64,000 bases of DNA from Aquabacterium sp. NJ1 (GTDB lineage: Bacteria > Pseudomonadota > Gammaproteobacteria > Burkholderiales > Burkholderiaceae_C). Made by a program: the position numbers and the translations under genes. Position 1 is the stretch's first letter. Each line of letters begins with the position of its first letter. The notes beneath the pieces are model-generated. The model searched no databases, was not told the DNA's origin, and saw only the letters and a program-made list of their open reading frames with translations. The stretch is taken from assembly GCF_000768065.1 (NCBI RefSeq), contig NZ_JRKM01000001.1, positions 3,578,001-3,642,000 on the forward strand, given 5' to 3'. Shown here piece by piece: positions 34,555 through 44,092 of the stretch.

Positions 34555-36657
34555 ATGAAACATCGCGTCAAGTTTGGTTCCTTGTTTGCGCACAGCCTGC
34601 TGAGCATGGCGATCGCCGCAGGCATTGCAACGCTCGAAGGTTGCGGCGGTGGCGGTGGCCCAGCTGCCAGCACCGATGCGGCTGGCACAGTGAACCCCAA
34701 CGGCGCCCCGACACTCGCGGAAGGCGCGCAGGGCACAACAGGCACGGATTCCGGTGGCAGTGCCCCCACTGGTGGCATCACCGGCGGTGCATCGGGCTCG
34801 ACAACAGAGACCGTTGCGTCGACACCTGGATGGGTGGCCCCTTCCAGCGTTTCCCTGATCGATACATCCAGCATCAGCAACTTCAACTTCACCAGCCAGA
34901 ACCCTGCCATTGCATCTCCTGGTGGTATCGAGAAGCTCACCTACACGGATCAGAGCACGGCGATTGCGCTGAACTTCGACTTTGGTTGCGGCGTGAGCCT
35001 GATCACCTTGAAGACGCAGGACTGCCGAAATGTCGTCAGCGTCTACAGCCGGCTCAAGCAACCCATCGCGACAACAAACGACGCATCCATCTTCTTGACG
35101 CTGCGCAACGTAGACGGGTACGGTGAATTCGCGCTGCGTGTGAAAGACTCAACCGGCCAGTCCATCCAGTACCCGATCCGCTTGCGCACGCTGGAGCGTT
35201 ATCAGTATTCTGACTGGACGACTGTTCGTGTCTTTCTCAAGAACCCCGCACTGTATTGGGGTGGGGCTGCAAATGGCGTCATTACAGGCAGTCTCGTGGA
35301 GGTCTCTGTCGTCGCAGCGCCGCGCAACAGCGATTCCGCAACCACGGGGTTGAACTACCCTAAGGGCCAGTTGGAAATCAAAGACATCCGACTGAGCTCG
35401 CCGGTCACAACCACGTACACGCTCCAGACCAATGCACCATTGGCGGCCGGGGCCTTCTACCCCAATACGTCTGGCCGTATGGCGGTGGCACACGGCAGCT
35501 TTGATCTCAACCTGATGCAAAAGGCCAAGCGTGCAGGCTTCAGCGTCATTCGGCGTGACTTGCTCTGGGAGAATGTTGAAACCAACGGCCAATACTCCTT
35601 TGTGCCTTTTGATACCGGCACAAGCAATCTGACATCCTTGGGCATGAAGGTGCTGTGGATCTTGGACTATGGCCACCCGGATCACGGCGGCGACGTGCCG
35701 GTTAGCCTGAGTGACAAGGCGGCTTACGTCAAATTCGTGCAAGAGGCTGCGAAGTTCGGGAAGACTCGGCCTGTCATGGGGTACGAGATCTGGAACGAGC
35801 CTGATACGCCTGGCGCCTGGCCCAGCCAGAATCCGCTTGAATACGCCGATTTGCTATCGCGTGCCGTAACGGGCCTGCGTCAGGTGGAGGCCAGCTTGCC
35901 AATCTTCAGCGCAGGTGTTGGCATCAGCGATCCCGCCTACCTTTTCAAGTTGAGCCAGACGGGCGCTCTGAGCGGGGTGACCTACATTGGTACCCATCCC
36001 TATCGCAAGGACACCATCACCGTCGCCAGCCCATACCGCCGCAACGAGTCGACGCCGGAGTCTTACGCTGCAGATCACCTCGTGGCGCGTCAGTATCTGG
36101 CCCAAAACGGTGTATCTCAACCTCTGGCCAACACGGAGTGGGGCTATAGCTCCTACGAGTACCTTGACCGCGCGGTGTACGGCAATGGAACGAGCGCGGC
36201 TGCATGGCAGCGACAAGGTATCCTGACTTTGCGCATGGTGCTTGCCCAGCTGGCTGTGAACGAACCCTTGATCACGGTTTACCGTTTGATCGACAAGGGG
36301 ATAAATGCGACTGATAAGGAAATGAACTTTGGCTTGCTTGATGCAAACCAGGTTGAAAAGCCAGCTTACAAGGCGCTCGTGCAGCTCAACACCTTGACAG
36401 GCAGTAAAACGTTCAAGGGCTACCTGACGGACGTGCCCAACGGGCTCCATGTGCTTCGTTGGGATGGTTCAGGGGCCGCCAGGGTCTTCTGTGCTTGGTC
36501 GGAGAATGACGCCGATGCCGTGGATGTTGTGATTCCTGCTGGCTATAAGGCTGTCACCGCCTTCGATGGCACGGCACTCACGCCTCACGCGGGCGCTGGC
36601 GGCGCGCTGGTCGTCACCGTTCGCGAGAGTTCAGGCCCCATCTTCATCTCGCTCTGA
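34555..36657 (+). CDS. secreted glycoside hydrolase-like lipoprotein (GH39/PslG-like catalytic domain)
   Basis: Exported protein of 700 aa. Residues 1-30 look like a lipoprotein signal ending in LEGC (C30), followed by a Gly/Ser/Thr-rich linker (31-95) and an N-terminal beta-rich domain (about 100-290). A TIM-barrel-like domain (about 295-650) resembles clan A glycosidases such as GH39. The likely acid/base is E415 in YEIWNEPDTPG and the likely nucleophile E528 in NTEWGYSS, a usual clan A spacing. EPS loci often encode such a glycosidase (for example PslG of the Psl system) that trims polymer in the periplasm. ATG 34555 has AGGG upstream and directly starts the signal peptide. It sits between the two acyltransferase paralogs and ends at a strong terminator. 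Confidence 0.75.
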   Translation: MKHRVKFGSLFAHSLLSMAIAAGIATLEGCGGGGGPAASTDAAGTVNPNGAPTLAEGAQGTTGTDSGGSAPTGGITGGASGSTTETVASTPGWVAPSSVSLIDTSSISNFNFTSQNPAIASPGGIEKLTYTDQSTAIALNFDFGCGVSLITLKTQDCRNVVSVYSRLKQPIATTNDASIFLTLRNVDGYGEFALRVKDSTGQSIQYPIRLRTLERYQYSDWTTVRVFLKNPALYWGGAANGVITGSLVEVSVVAAPRNSDSATTGLNYPKGQLEIKDIRLSSPVTTTYTLQTNAPLAAGAFYPNTSGRMAVAHGSFDLNLMQKAKRAGFSVIRRDLLWENVETNGQYSFVPFDTGTSNLTSLGMKVLWILDYGHPDHGGDVPVSLSDKAAYVKFVQEAAKFGKTRPVMGYEIWNEPDTPGAWPSQNPLEYADLLSRAVTGLRQVEASLPIFSAGVGISDPAYLFKLSQTGALSGVTYIGTHPYRKDTITVASPYRRNESTPESYAADHLVARQYLAQNGVSQPLANTEWGYSSYEYLDRAVYGNGTSAAAWQRQGILTLRMVLAQLAVNEPLITVYRLIDKGINATDKEMNFGLLDANQVEKPAYKALVQLNTLTGSKTFKGYLTDVPNGLHVLRWDGSGAARVFCAWSENDADAVDVVIPAGYKAVTAFDGTALTPHAGAGGALVVTVRESSGPIFISL

Positions 36658-36710
36658 CCGTTACCCTTCCTGGTGCGCGTGGCTCGTACCAGGCTGTAGT
36701 AAGCTCTCAA

Positions 36711-36737
36711 AAAAGGCACGCAATCTGCGTGCCTTTT
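36711..36737. terminator. strong, possibly bidirectional intrinsic terminator
   Basis: A perfect 8-bp stem GGCACGCA (36715-36722) / TGCGTGCC (36726-36733), loop ATC, flanked by an A-run on the left and TTTT on the right. It lies 54 bp after the GH-like lipoprotein stop and ends that transcript, leaving the second acyltransferase to a separate promoter. Confidence 0.85.
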
Positions 36738-36787
36738 CTCATGTCTGATTGGGGCCGCGGTGTTTCAGCGGCAGCGAAGGTGCTGTT

Positions 36788-37807
36788 TTGAGAGTCATCA
36801 GCCTGGATGTTGCAAAAGGGATTGGAATTTTCCTGGTGGTGCTAAAGCACAACTCTCTTCTAAAAGAGCATGCACCGATCTTTTTTGATGCCATTTCGAC
36901 TTTCAACGTACCACTCTTTTTCCTGCTTTCGGGAGCCTTTTTGCCCCAGCGCGTTACGGCTGCTTTCGCATGGCATCGGCTTCAAATTCTTTCTCGCCCG
37001 TTCGCTGTCGGCGTTTTGTTGGCTTTGCCCTTGCAACTGATCGATCTTTCCCACCCAGTTAATGACTGGTTTCCTCTTGGGGTTTTTTGGGCCACGGGTA
37101 ATTCAGTGATGAATGCGCCTCTGTGGTTTCTCACGAGTTTGACTGCGGCTGTATTCTTTTTAAGTCTTACCGAGAAGTTGAGCCTGACAGGTACACGTGG
37201 TGCATTGGTTGGAGGTGCACTCTTTCTTTTTGGTTTATGGTTGATGTCAATACCAGAAATCAGGAATGATTTGCCAAAAGACCAATTAGGTAGATTTTGG
37301 GGCTTGCCATGGAGCGTGGACATCGTTTTGATTCCATTGGGGCTCATGATGTCCGGGCGGGCTCTTGGTCGATTCTTGCAAACGCCCTTAAATACGCCTT
37401 TAATGGATTTGGCGTTATTGGCTAGCTTTTTGGGGTTGTTTTTGTGGGGTTTCAGCGCTGGGCGGCCCGCTTTGGATCTGAATAACCGCATGGCGGTTCA
37501 TGTCTGGCCCCTGCTTGGCTGCGCTTTGAGTGGCATGGGGATGGTGTTGAGTCTATCGCGCTGCATCACGTACCTCAAGGGGGCGTGGATCGCTTCGTTA
37601 CAAAAACTCGGTGCCAACTCCCTGATTGTATTGATATGCCATTGGCCCCTGCAGCAGGTTTTCATTCGAATATTTAAGCGGTTTGAGCACAATACCTTGA
37701 CTGAGTTGATGATATCGGTGCTTGCTTGTGTTTTAACTTACCTTTTTGCAATGCACATTGTCGCTCCGAGACCCTTGCTGCGGAAGTGGTTTACTGGGCG
37801 AGCATGA
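36788..37807 (+). CDS. acyltransferase 3 family membrane protein, copy 2
   Basis: Membrane acyltransferase of 339 aa, paralogous along its full length to the protein at 33191-34207. Shared segments include SLDVAKGIGIFLVVLKHNSL, LPLQLIDLSHPVNDWFPLGV, FWATGNS and ICHWPLQQVFIR. The family histidine is kept (H22). It starts with TTG, after AAGGTG, as its paralog does. Codon use is clearly AT-richer than the core of the locus. It is convergent with the next GH-like gene (34 bp). It probably O-acylates an EPS sugar at the membrane; two copies could serve two polymers or two positions. Confidence 0.85.
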   Translation: MRVISLDVAKGIGIFLVVLKHNSLLKEHAPIFFDAISTFNVPLFFLLSGAFLPQRVTAAFAWHRLQILSRPFAVGVLLALPLQLIDLSHPVNDWFPLGVFWATGNSVMNAPLWFLTSLTAAVFFLSLTEKLSLTGTRGALVGGALFLFGLWLMSIPEIRNDLPKDQLGRFWGLPWSVDIVLIPLGLMMSGRALGRFLQTPLNTPLMDLALLASFLGLFLWGFSAGRPALDLNNRMAVHVWPLLGCALSGMGMVLSLSRCITYLKGAWIASLQKLGANSLIVLICHWPLQQVFIRIFKRFEHNTLTELMISVLACVLTYLFAMHIVAPRPLLRKWFTGRA

Positions 37808-37841
37808 AATAATTTCTGCGTCAAGGTGAATGGTGAGCGGT

Positions 37842-39161
37842 TCAAAAGTCAATTTTTGCTGATTTCGGTAGCGTAATCAGCGTAGGGCTGTATCCTTGCA
37901 AATAATGAATATCTTTTGCTGATTGCAGGAGTTGACTTTTATTAATTTGTCTGAAGCAACCTGTATCGACTCTTTTGAATTCGAGATTTGATCCTCTGAT
38001 GCTCAGTTCATTGGTTGTTTCTCCCAGCATGGTTCTGGAAGACCAAGATGCAAGTAGTTGATCACCGTTTGCCAGCCTATACAAAAGGATGCGACTACTC
38101 CCTTGGTTTTTGGATTTTATGAGATTGGCGTCTTTTAATAATTTTCCAACCGAGCGCAAAACGCAACTTACAGGCTTTTCTTGACCATCGGCATTAAGAA
38201 AGCCGAAGTTGTCTTCTCTCTCCGATTTATCGCGCCCCCTGTCCTGGAACTCGTAGAACCAGATGCCCTTGACATAGTCAAATTGGAAGGCCTCAAGCAC
38301 AAAAATCAGCGCCTGAGTGGCTGCGTCGTCCAAGTCAACGCCCCACTTGCCTTCGTTGTTTGGCCATCCAATTTCGGTGATGTATATGGGAATTCGGCGA
38401 TTGGGCTCAGCTTCTTTGATGATTTGTTGAGCCATTTCAAGCCTGTAAACCATCTCTTTCGCCCCACCCCTATAAATGGGTAGCGAGTGGTTGTATATAT
38501 GTACGGAGAGCGCATCAATTTGGTTAAGCAAGCCTGCAGAGATGGCTTTGCGGAGCCATGGCCAATTCGGAATGTCGTCGCCGATTGCGCCGCCGATGAT
38601 TTCAGCTTGCGGATTGACCTTCTTGATTGCCTTGGACGTCTGCTCCACCAGCTTTACATAATCGACTGGGTCGCCGTTGCGTTCCCGGGGTTTTTTCCCA
38701 CCTCCGATATTCCACTCATTCCAGACTTCAAATTTGTTGACTCGCCCCTTTGTCGCTTGTGCGATCCACTCTGAATACTTGCCGAACGCCGTTCGCCCTG
38801 CATCGGTAAAAGGTTGAGAACCATTGTCGTAGAAGCGATTTCCATAATCAAGAATTATGAGTGGTTCAATTCCAGACTTCTGCGCTTCGTTAATTAGTTG
38901 CAAAGTGTTGAGCGCGCGTTTGCTGGGTTTGAATGTGCCGGGCGCTGTTTCGATATCCCCCCAGTAAATTTCATCTCGAAACGTCTGGAATGGGGAGTTG
39001 GTGATCCATTCTAGGAATAGTTGCTCATTTGATCTGGCTTGACCAAAATGTGTTCCGATGCCGAGCACTGGCGTAGCATGACAGCTGACGCTAAGAAGTG
39101 AGGCTAGGGCAATAATTATCTTGAGAACATTAACCGGTGAACCGTCGTGTTTCCGAATCAT
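37842..39161 (-). CDS. secreted glycoside hydrolase-like protein (clan A/GH39-like)
   Basis: Exported protein of 439 aa with an N-terminal signal peptide (hydrophobic VLKIIIALASLLSVS, probable cleavage after CHA). The barrel-like body contains GIGTHFGQ, FRDEIYWGDIE (about 61-71), KFEVWNEWNIGG with N148-E149 as likely acid/base, and YITEIGWPNNEG with E263 as likely nucleophile. This is the same active-site pattern as the larger lipoprotein at 34555-36657, but the linker and N-terminal beta domain are missing. It is AT-rich. ATG 39161 has GGAG ten bases upstream and is preferred over ATG 39182. Last gene of the set B transcript, it probably cuts the polymer in the periplasm. Confidence 0.72.
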   Translation of the reverse strand: MIRKHDGSPVNVLKIIIALASLLSVSCHATPVLGIGTHFGQARSNEQLFLEWITNSPFQTFRDEIYWGDIETAPGTFKPSKRALNTLQLINEAQKSGIEPLIILDYGNRFYDNGSQPFTDAGRTAFGKYSEWIAQATKGRVNKFEVWNEWNIGGGKKPRERNGDPVDYVKLVEQTSKAIKKVNPQAEIIGGAIGDDIPNWPWLRKAISAGLLNQIDALSVHIYNHSLPIYRGGAKEMVYRLEMAQQIIKEAEPNRRIPIYITEIGWPNNEGKWGVDLDDAATQALIFVLEAFQFDYVKGIWFYEFQDRGRDKSEREDNFGFLNADGQEKPVSCVLRSVGKLLKDANLIKSKNQGSSRILLYRLANGDQLLASWSSRTMLGETTNELSIRGSNLEFKRVDTGCFRQINKSQLLQSAKDIHYLQGYSPTLITLPKSAKIDF

Positions 39162-39210
39162 GATTTCGAATCTCCAGGACATAAGTTCGTCGCAAGACTG
39201 GCAGTAAAGT

Positions 39211-40485
39211 TTAGCTTGCTGCGGGTGCGTGCAGGTTATCCGAGCGCTTTGTAAATGCGGCGCCGATTATAAGACCCAAGAAAAAGGTGAAAAATGGGTT
39301 CTCAATGATGTTGGTTGTTAATCCGTAAATATTCCAGTATATGAGCCATGCAAGTATGCAGTGCCATGCGTATGATGAAATGTTCTGGGCATTTCTCTTC
39401 AATCTGATCAGGATGAGGTAGATGTATATCAAAGCGAACAGGCCGAAGTTTGCAAACAGATAAACCATGGTGTTGTCTGCTGCATTGTAAATGGAGCCTT
39501 CGCCAAAGTATTGTGGGAATCCGATTCCACCGACTCCGCGACCAAGTAAATAGTTTCCACCTGTCGTGATGTTGGCAAAAGCCCGGGGCCACATCCAGTT
39601 AATACGTTCACCGAATGACGAAAACAGAACCCAGAGGTTCCCCGTGAGTTCTGCTTTGAAGCCGTACGCAGATAAGATTGCTGGAATACCAAGAGATACT
39701 GCAGGAAGAAGGAAAAAGGGCCAACTGATTTTATTTTGCTTTTTGATGTCGGTAAAAAATAATGCAAAGAAGGCGATGAAAATCATTGCCAGTAATGAGC
39801 CTTTGCTGGTGGTAAGTATGATGATGCCCGTTGCTGTGATGATCAAGGCAAATCGTTTGATGATTCCAGTACTTGGAAGAAATAAAAGCGGAATACAGGT
39901 GACTGCGGCAATGGTGGATGCATCATAAGAGGCTCTGGCAAATCCAGACAAGCGTCGAATGCCTCCGGTTGTCCACTCCACGCTGACGGCTGTATCTCCT
40001 CTCGCAGAGTCAAAAACTTCACCTGTCCAAGGCATGTCGACAAACCAGTTGATGCCAACTCCTACCGCTGTAACAACGAACGCGATGGCAGCCCAGTATG
40101 CTGTAGCTTTGGGGTGCCGTGAATAGGTTTCATAGCTTGCTACCCCCAGTAGCATGGTAAGGTAAAGTTTGAATCCGACAATGGGTTGAACCAGCGAGCC
40201 TAATGCCAAGATGCCATAGAAGACATGAATCAGAATAACGAACCCAACGAATGTGCTCGCATTCAGTTGTTTGCCCTTAATCCAATGCCAGAACGCGGCA
40301 AGTGTAATTGCAAGTGCGCCTGCATCTCGTAAATATATGACCGGGCTGATGTGTAGTTTACTTAAACCAAATCGCAAAGGCGAGTCTATTACGTAGGTGA
40401 ACAGCAAGACCATAACGGCACAACCGACTGCGTTGCCTAACAGGAATGGTTCAGACTTTTGTGAATTGGTAAACGTGTCGGTCAT
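39211..40485 (-). CDS. O-antigen polymerase-like (Wzy) protein, set B
   Basis: Polytopic membrane protein of 424 aa with about 11 hydrophobic segments and a periplasmic loop around residues 275-335. TTSKGSLLAMIFIAFFAL and LLGRGVGGIGFPQYFG resemble the central serine/arginine-containing regions of Wzy_C/WaaL-type proteins. It would polymerise the flipped repeat units. The gene is notably AT-rich compared with its neighbours, common for Wzy genes exchanged between strains. It follows the GT4 gene by 19 bases and precedes the glycosidase by about 50 bases in the same transcript. Confidence 0.78.
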   Translation of the reverse strand: MTDTFTNSQKSEPFLLGNAVGCAVMVLLFTYVIDSPLRFGLSKLHISPVIYLRDAGALAITLAAFWHWIKGKQLNASTFVGFVILIHVFYGILALGSLVQPIVGFKLYLTMLLGVASYETYSRHPKATAYWAAIAFVVTAVGVGINWFVDMPWTGEVFDSARGDTAVSVEWTTGGIRRLSGFARASYDASTIAAVTCIPLLFLPSTGIIKRFALIITATGIIILTTSKGSLLAMIFIAFFALFFTDIKKQNKISWPFFLLPAVSLGIPAILSAYGFKAELTGNLWVLFSSFGERINWMWPRAFANITTGGNYLLGRGVGGIGFPQYFGEGSIYNAADNTMVYLFANFGLFALIYIYLILIRLKRNAQNISSYAWHCILAWLIYWNIYGLTTNIIENPFFTFFLGLIIGAAFTKRSDNLHAPAAS

Positions 40486-40504
40486 ATGGCGAGTCGACTC
40501 CGGG

Positions 40505-41689
40505 TTATTTGGTGTTGACGCTGCTCAAGTAGACTTGCTCATATCTCAAATATACGTTTCTGGGGTGGAAATTTTCGGCGTATTTTGAGCACGCGGGGCT
40601 TAGTCTCTCAGAGAGGGTGGGGTCATTTAATGCTTTGAGCATTTGGGCGCGCAGGGCGGTTGGGTCCAGCGGGGCGGTGTACAGCAACCCTGTTTTTCCA
40701 TTCGTGAGAACTTCCGGGGTGCCGCCGGCACTTGATCCAATAACCGGTACGCCATGAGCATAGCTCTCAAACAAAACCCTGGCCAGAGGTTCATCCCAAA
40801 CCGATGGAACAATCGTCCAATTGACCCGATCATAAAGTTCGTGCGGCTGAACCCTTCCTGTAAAAGAAATGGGTAAACCCTCCGCTTTGGATTTTAGTTG
40901 CGCAACATATTCGGGTTCACCATCGCCGGCGATCAAAACTTCAAAGGGATAAGGTGACTCAATCTGTCTGACTGCGTCGATAAGTATTTCTATGCCCTTG
41001 GATGGGGCAATCCGCCCAAGGAATCCGAACGTGATGCGATCCCTCGTTCTGTGATCTTCTACCTGAGATGGCTGATATGCGTTATAAATGACATCTCGAT
41101 GTGCATTTCTGAAATAGCCCGCTTCCACATGCTTGTTCAAAATATATTGACTGTTTCCGATGACATGTTTGATGTGTCGACTCGTGGCCAGGCGGGGGGC
41201 AGCCATGATGCTGCAACTCATGCAGCGGCTTTTGCAAGGTAAACCGTTTTTGAACATGGCCGTGTTAGGGCACATCAGATAATAGTCACGCAGCGTGTGT
41301 ACAACGGAGATATTTCTTTCATGGATGGCACTCCACGCTGCGACAGAAAAACCTCCCAGGTTGTTTGTGTGCACAACATCGGGCCTGATCTCATCCAATA
41401 GCCTGCCGATATCACGTGCAGCCAATGGGTTGTAGCTGTCTGCGCCATGCCATATCATTTTTTGCCAACCGGGCCGTTGCCCTGCGTCTGGGGGAAAGTA
41501 GAGATTGGCCGTTGGGAGTCGTTCGATGCGAACCCCATTGAGCTCGGTGGTTTCGCGTTCTCTACCGAGGCAAATAACCGTTGCCTGATGGCCGTGTTTG
41601 ACCAGGGTTTCCGCCAGAAAGCGCACGGACTTTTCCGCGCCACCCACTTCATGGGGCGCATAGAAGCTGTTGATGTAGGCGATCTTCAT
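40505..41689 (-). CDS. family 4 glycosyltransferase
   Basis: GT4 enzyme of 394 aa. The N-terminal domain starts MKIAYINSFYAPHEVGGAEK and contains VVHTNNLGGFSVAAWSAIHE and VVHTLRDYYLMCPNT. A cysteine-rich insert (SRCMSCSIMA) is common in one GT4 subgroup. The C-terminal donor half has FGFLGRIAPSKGIEILIDAV (about 218) and VPSVWDEPLARVLFESYAHG with the E-x7-E motif. ATG 41689 overlaps the upstream GT gene stop. It belongs to set B and is AT-richer than the GT before it. Confidence 0.87.
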   Translation of the reverse strand: MKIAYINSFYAPHEVGGAEKSVRFLAETLVKHGHQATVICLGRERETTELNGVRIERLPTANLYFPPDAGQRPGWQKMIWHGADSYNPLAARDIGRLLDEIRPDVVHTNNLGGFSVAAWSAIHERNISVVHTLRDYYLMCPNTAMFKNGLPCKSRCMSCSIMAAPRLATSRHIKHVIGNSQYILNKHVEAGYFRNAHRDVIYNAYQPSQVEDHRTRDRITFGFLGRIAPSKGIEILIDAVRQIESPYPFEVLIAGDGEPEYVAQLKSKAEGLPISFTGRVQPHELYDRVNWTIVPSVWDEPLARVLFESYAHGVPVIGSSAGGTPEVLTNGKTGLLYTAPLDPTALRAQMLKALNDPTLSERLSPACSKYAENFHPRNVYLRYEQVYLSSVNTK

Positions 41690-42828
41690 GCCTGGCCTGC
41701 CTTGCCCGGGTAGCTCTGGGCGGCGCAGCGGTCCCAGGTGAAAGTACGTGCGTGCGCGATGCACGGTGCCTTCAGCGTGCCGGTGCCAGCTTGTTGCAGT
41801 GCCGTCTGGAACGCTTCAGTCAGTTCGGCATCGGTGGCGCAGACCCAACCCGTCTGGCCGTTAGCGACAACCTCGGGCAGGGCCTGCAATCGGGTCACCA
41901 CGGCGGGCAGGCCTTGGGCAGCCGCTTCCAGCAGGACCAGGCCGAAGCCTTCCACGCGTTCGGGCACATCTTCGCCGGTCAAGGCAAACACATGGGCCAG
42001 TGCATAAGCGGCCTTCAACTCGCCATCAGGCAAACGCCCCGTGAGCGTGAGCCTGAGCTGGCCTGCCTGCGCTGCGGCCTGGAGGCGCGCGCCATAACCT
42101 TCTTCCACCTCTTTGCCGACGCACACGTAGTGCACGCGGCGCTTGAGTTCGTCAGGCAGGCGGGCCAGCGCGCCGATGGCGCGAAGCTGGCCCTTGCGCG
42201 AATCCAGCCGGGCGACCGTTAGCACGATGAGCTGGTCGGGCTGCAGGCCGGCTCGCGCGCTCAGGGCTTGTTGATCTGCCGCCGAGGCGGTCTCGAACCA
42301 GCTGTCGTCCACACCCAATTGCGTGACGACCGAGCGTGGTGCGAGCTTGGGAAAGTGCGTCTGCAGCAGGCTTTGGGTGAAGCGGCTGTTGCACACATAG
42401 CGGTCAAAGCTGGCCAGTGCGCTGGATGCACGCGCCAGGCGTGCGCGGATCGAGCGCTTGATCAGCAGGATGTCCGTGCCATGCAGCGTGGCCAGACGCT
42501 GGCTACCCGGTGTGGGCACGCCGCGCAGGGCCACGATGGCGGGCCAGTCGGCCGCGTGCACCACGTCATAAGGGCGTGTGGCCTGGGCCAGCACTTGTTT
42601 GATCTGGGCGCGCAAAGCCTTGAGTTCCCTGAAGTGGAACACGTCGCCTTTGAAGCGGATCACCTTCACGCCGGGCTGATCCACGCAAGCTTGCGGCTGT
42701 TTGTGGTCCGGCGCCAGCACCGTGACCTGATGCCCGGCGCGCACGGCGGCTTCAGCCAGGCTCGCGCAGTATCGCCCCACGCCACCAGGGTAGGGCGGGT
42801 ATTCGTGGGTCAGCATCAGGATGTTCAT
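41686..42828 (-). CDS. family 4 glycosyltransferase
   Basis: GT4 enzyme of 380 aa. The N-terminus MNILMLTHEYPPYPGGVGRY is a classic GT4 opening, with VVHAADWPAIVALRG (about 88) and YVCNSRFTQSLLQTHF. Donor-side motifs are VLTVARLDSRKGQLRAIGAL (about 205) and ERVEGFGLVLLEAAAQGLPA (about 290), matching the E-x7-E loop. ATG 42828 is chosen; a TTG six bases earlier overlaps the flippase stop. GC content returns to the high level of the core locus. Together with the next gene it supplies two transferase steps for the set B repeat unit. Confidence 0.88.
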   Translation of the reverse strand: MNILMLTHEYPPYPGGVGRYCASLAEAAVRAGHQVTVLAPDHKQPQACVDQPGVKVIRFKGDVFHFRELKALRAQIKQVLAQATRPYDVVHAADWPAIVALRGVPTPGSQRLATLHGTDILLIKRSIRARLARASSALASFDRYVCNSRFTQSLLQTHFPKLAPRSVVTQLGVDDSWFETASAADQQALSARAGLQPDQLIVLTVARLDSRKGQLRAIGALARLPDELKRRVHYVCVGKEVEEGYGARLQAAAQAGQLRLTLTGRLPDGELKAAYALAHVFALTGEDVPERVEGFGLVLLEAAAQGLPAVVTRLQALPEVVANGQTGWVCATDAELTEAFQTALQQAGTGTLKAPCIAHARTFTWDRCAAQSYPGKAGQA

Positions 42829-42830
42829 GT

Positions 42831-44060
42831 TCAAGGTTGGCGCAGCAGTTTGGTCACGGCCAGGATCACCAGCACAGCCAGCAGGCTTTCAGAAACGAGG
42901 CAGACGATGGCGGCGCCGTGCCAGCCATGCGAGGGAATCAGCCACAGGCCCAGCCCGGCATAGATGGCCAGCACGAGGAACTGGATCTGCGTGCGCACAC
43001 GCTGGTAGCCGGCGCCCGTGAGCGCATCAGACAGCACATAGTGCACGGCCTGGATGGCCGGCAACGGCGCCAGCCAGCGCAGCACCTCGGCGGTGTCGGC
43101 ATAACTCGGGCCGAGTATCCAGGGCACCAATGGCGCGCACACGTACATGCCCAGGCCCACCACCATGCCATAGGGCACCGAGAAGCGGATCAGCTTCTTG
43201 CTCAAGGCATACGAGTGCTGCACACCCGCCTGGCCCGACTTGAAAAAACGCGATGCGGTCACGTCCAGCAAGGAGCGCACCGGGATGAAGGCCATGACCA
43301 CCAGGCGGTAGGCCGTGGTGTACACACCCAGCTCGGCGCTGGGCGCGGTGCGGCCCAGGAAGACCTTGTCCAGATCGGTGTAAGCGGCTTTGGCCGAGGT
43401 GCCCAGCGCAAAGTAGGTGGCATCACGCCACTGGCTTTGCAGAGCTGCCAGCGACAGGCGCAGCCCGCCAGCCAGGCGCGCCGCAGCCGGCACGTGGACC
43501 AGGGTCAGCAGCAGCAGCAGCGTGGCGCTGATCATGGCCCAGTTCAGTGCTTGAGGCCGGTCGCTCACGAGCAGGCCGCCAATGGCCAGCACGCGGCAAA
43601 GGCTGACGGACACGTTGATGAGGCTCAGGCGCTTGATCTGGTCCATGGCCTGAAAGAGCTGGCCTGCCACGAGGCAGCACCGTACCAGCACCAGTTCTGA
43701 CAAGCCCACCACCATCGCCAGGGGCAGGTTGCCTTTGGGCCCGTACACCGCCTGCACAGCCAGCATGATGGCCATGACCAGGGTCAGGCCCAGCGCGACG
43801 GTGACGGCCAGGCAGTTGCCCAGCTGAACGGGCGCAGCCCGGTGCTCACGCGACACCGTCATCAGCATCACGTTGCCATAACCGAGCCCGGCCAGTGGCA
43901 CCACGATGGCCACCATGGCGTTCACCGAGGCAAAGGCGCCGTACTCGGCAGCGCCCAGGGTGCGCGCCAGCAAGATGAACTGGACGGCCTGAAGCACGAC
44001 GGCGGCCATGTTGCCGCCGAGCATGAGAAAGGTTTTCTTGAACAGACTACCCGCAGCCAT
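42831..44060 (-). CDS. Wzx-type polysaccharide flippase, set B
   Basis: MOP-family membrane protein of 409 aa with about 12 spans. The start FKKTFLMLGGNMAAVVLQAV followed by LLARTLGAAEYGAFASVNA is diagnostic of Wzx/RfbX-like exporters. It should flip the lipid-linked set B repeat unit. It follows the EpsI gene by 32 bases and precedes the GT genes in the same direction. It is shorter than the other two flippases and evidently not a recent copy of either. Confidence 0.85.
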   Translation of the reverse strand: MAAGSLFKKTFLMLGGNMAAVVLQAVQFILLARTLGAAEYGAFASVNAMVAIVVPLAGLGYGNVMLMTVSREHRAAPVQLGNCLAVTVALGLTLVMAIMLAVQAVYGPKGNLPLAMVVGLSELVLVRCCLVAGQLFQAMDQIKRLSLINVSVSLCRVLAIGGLLVSDRPQALNWAMISATLLLLLTLVHVPAAARLAGGLRLSLAALQSQWRDATYFALGTSAKAAYTDLDKVFLGRTAPSAELGVYTTAYRLVVMAFIPVRSLLDVTASRFFKSGQAGVQHSYALSKKLIRFSVPYGMVVGLGMYVCAPLVPWILGPSYADTAEVLRWLAPLPAIQAVHYVLSDALTGAGYQRVRTQIQFLVLAIYAGLGLWLIPSHGWHGAAIVCLVSESLLAVLVILAVTKLLRQP

Positions 44061-44092
44061 GGAACCTGCTCTTGCCCGATTCGCGCGCGAAC

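Noticed and set aside
36668-36692. Inverted repeat CCTGGT/ACCAGG just after the GH-like lipoprotein gene
   Set aside because: The loop is long and no T-run follows; the strong hairpin at 36711-36737 explains termination better.
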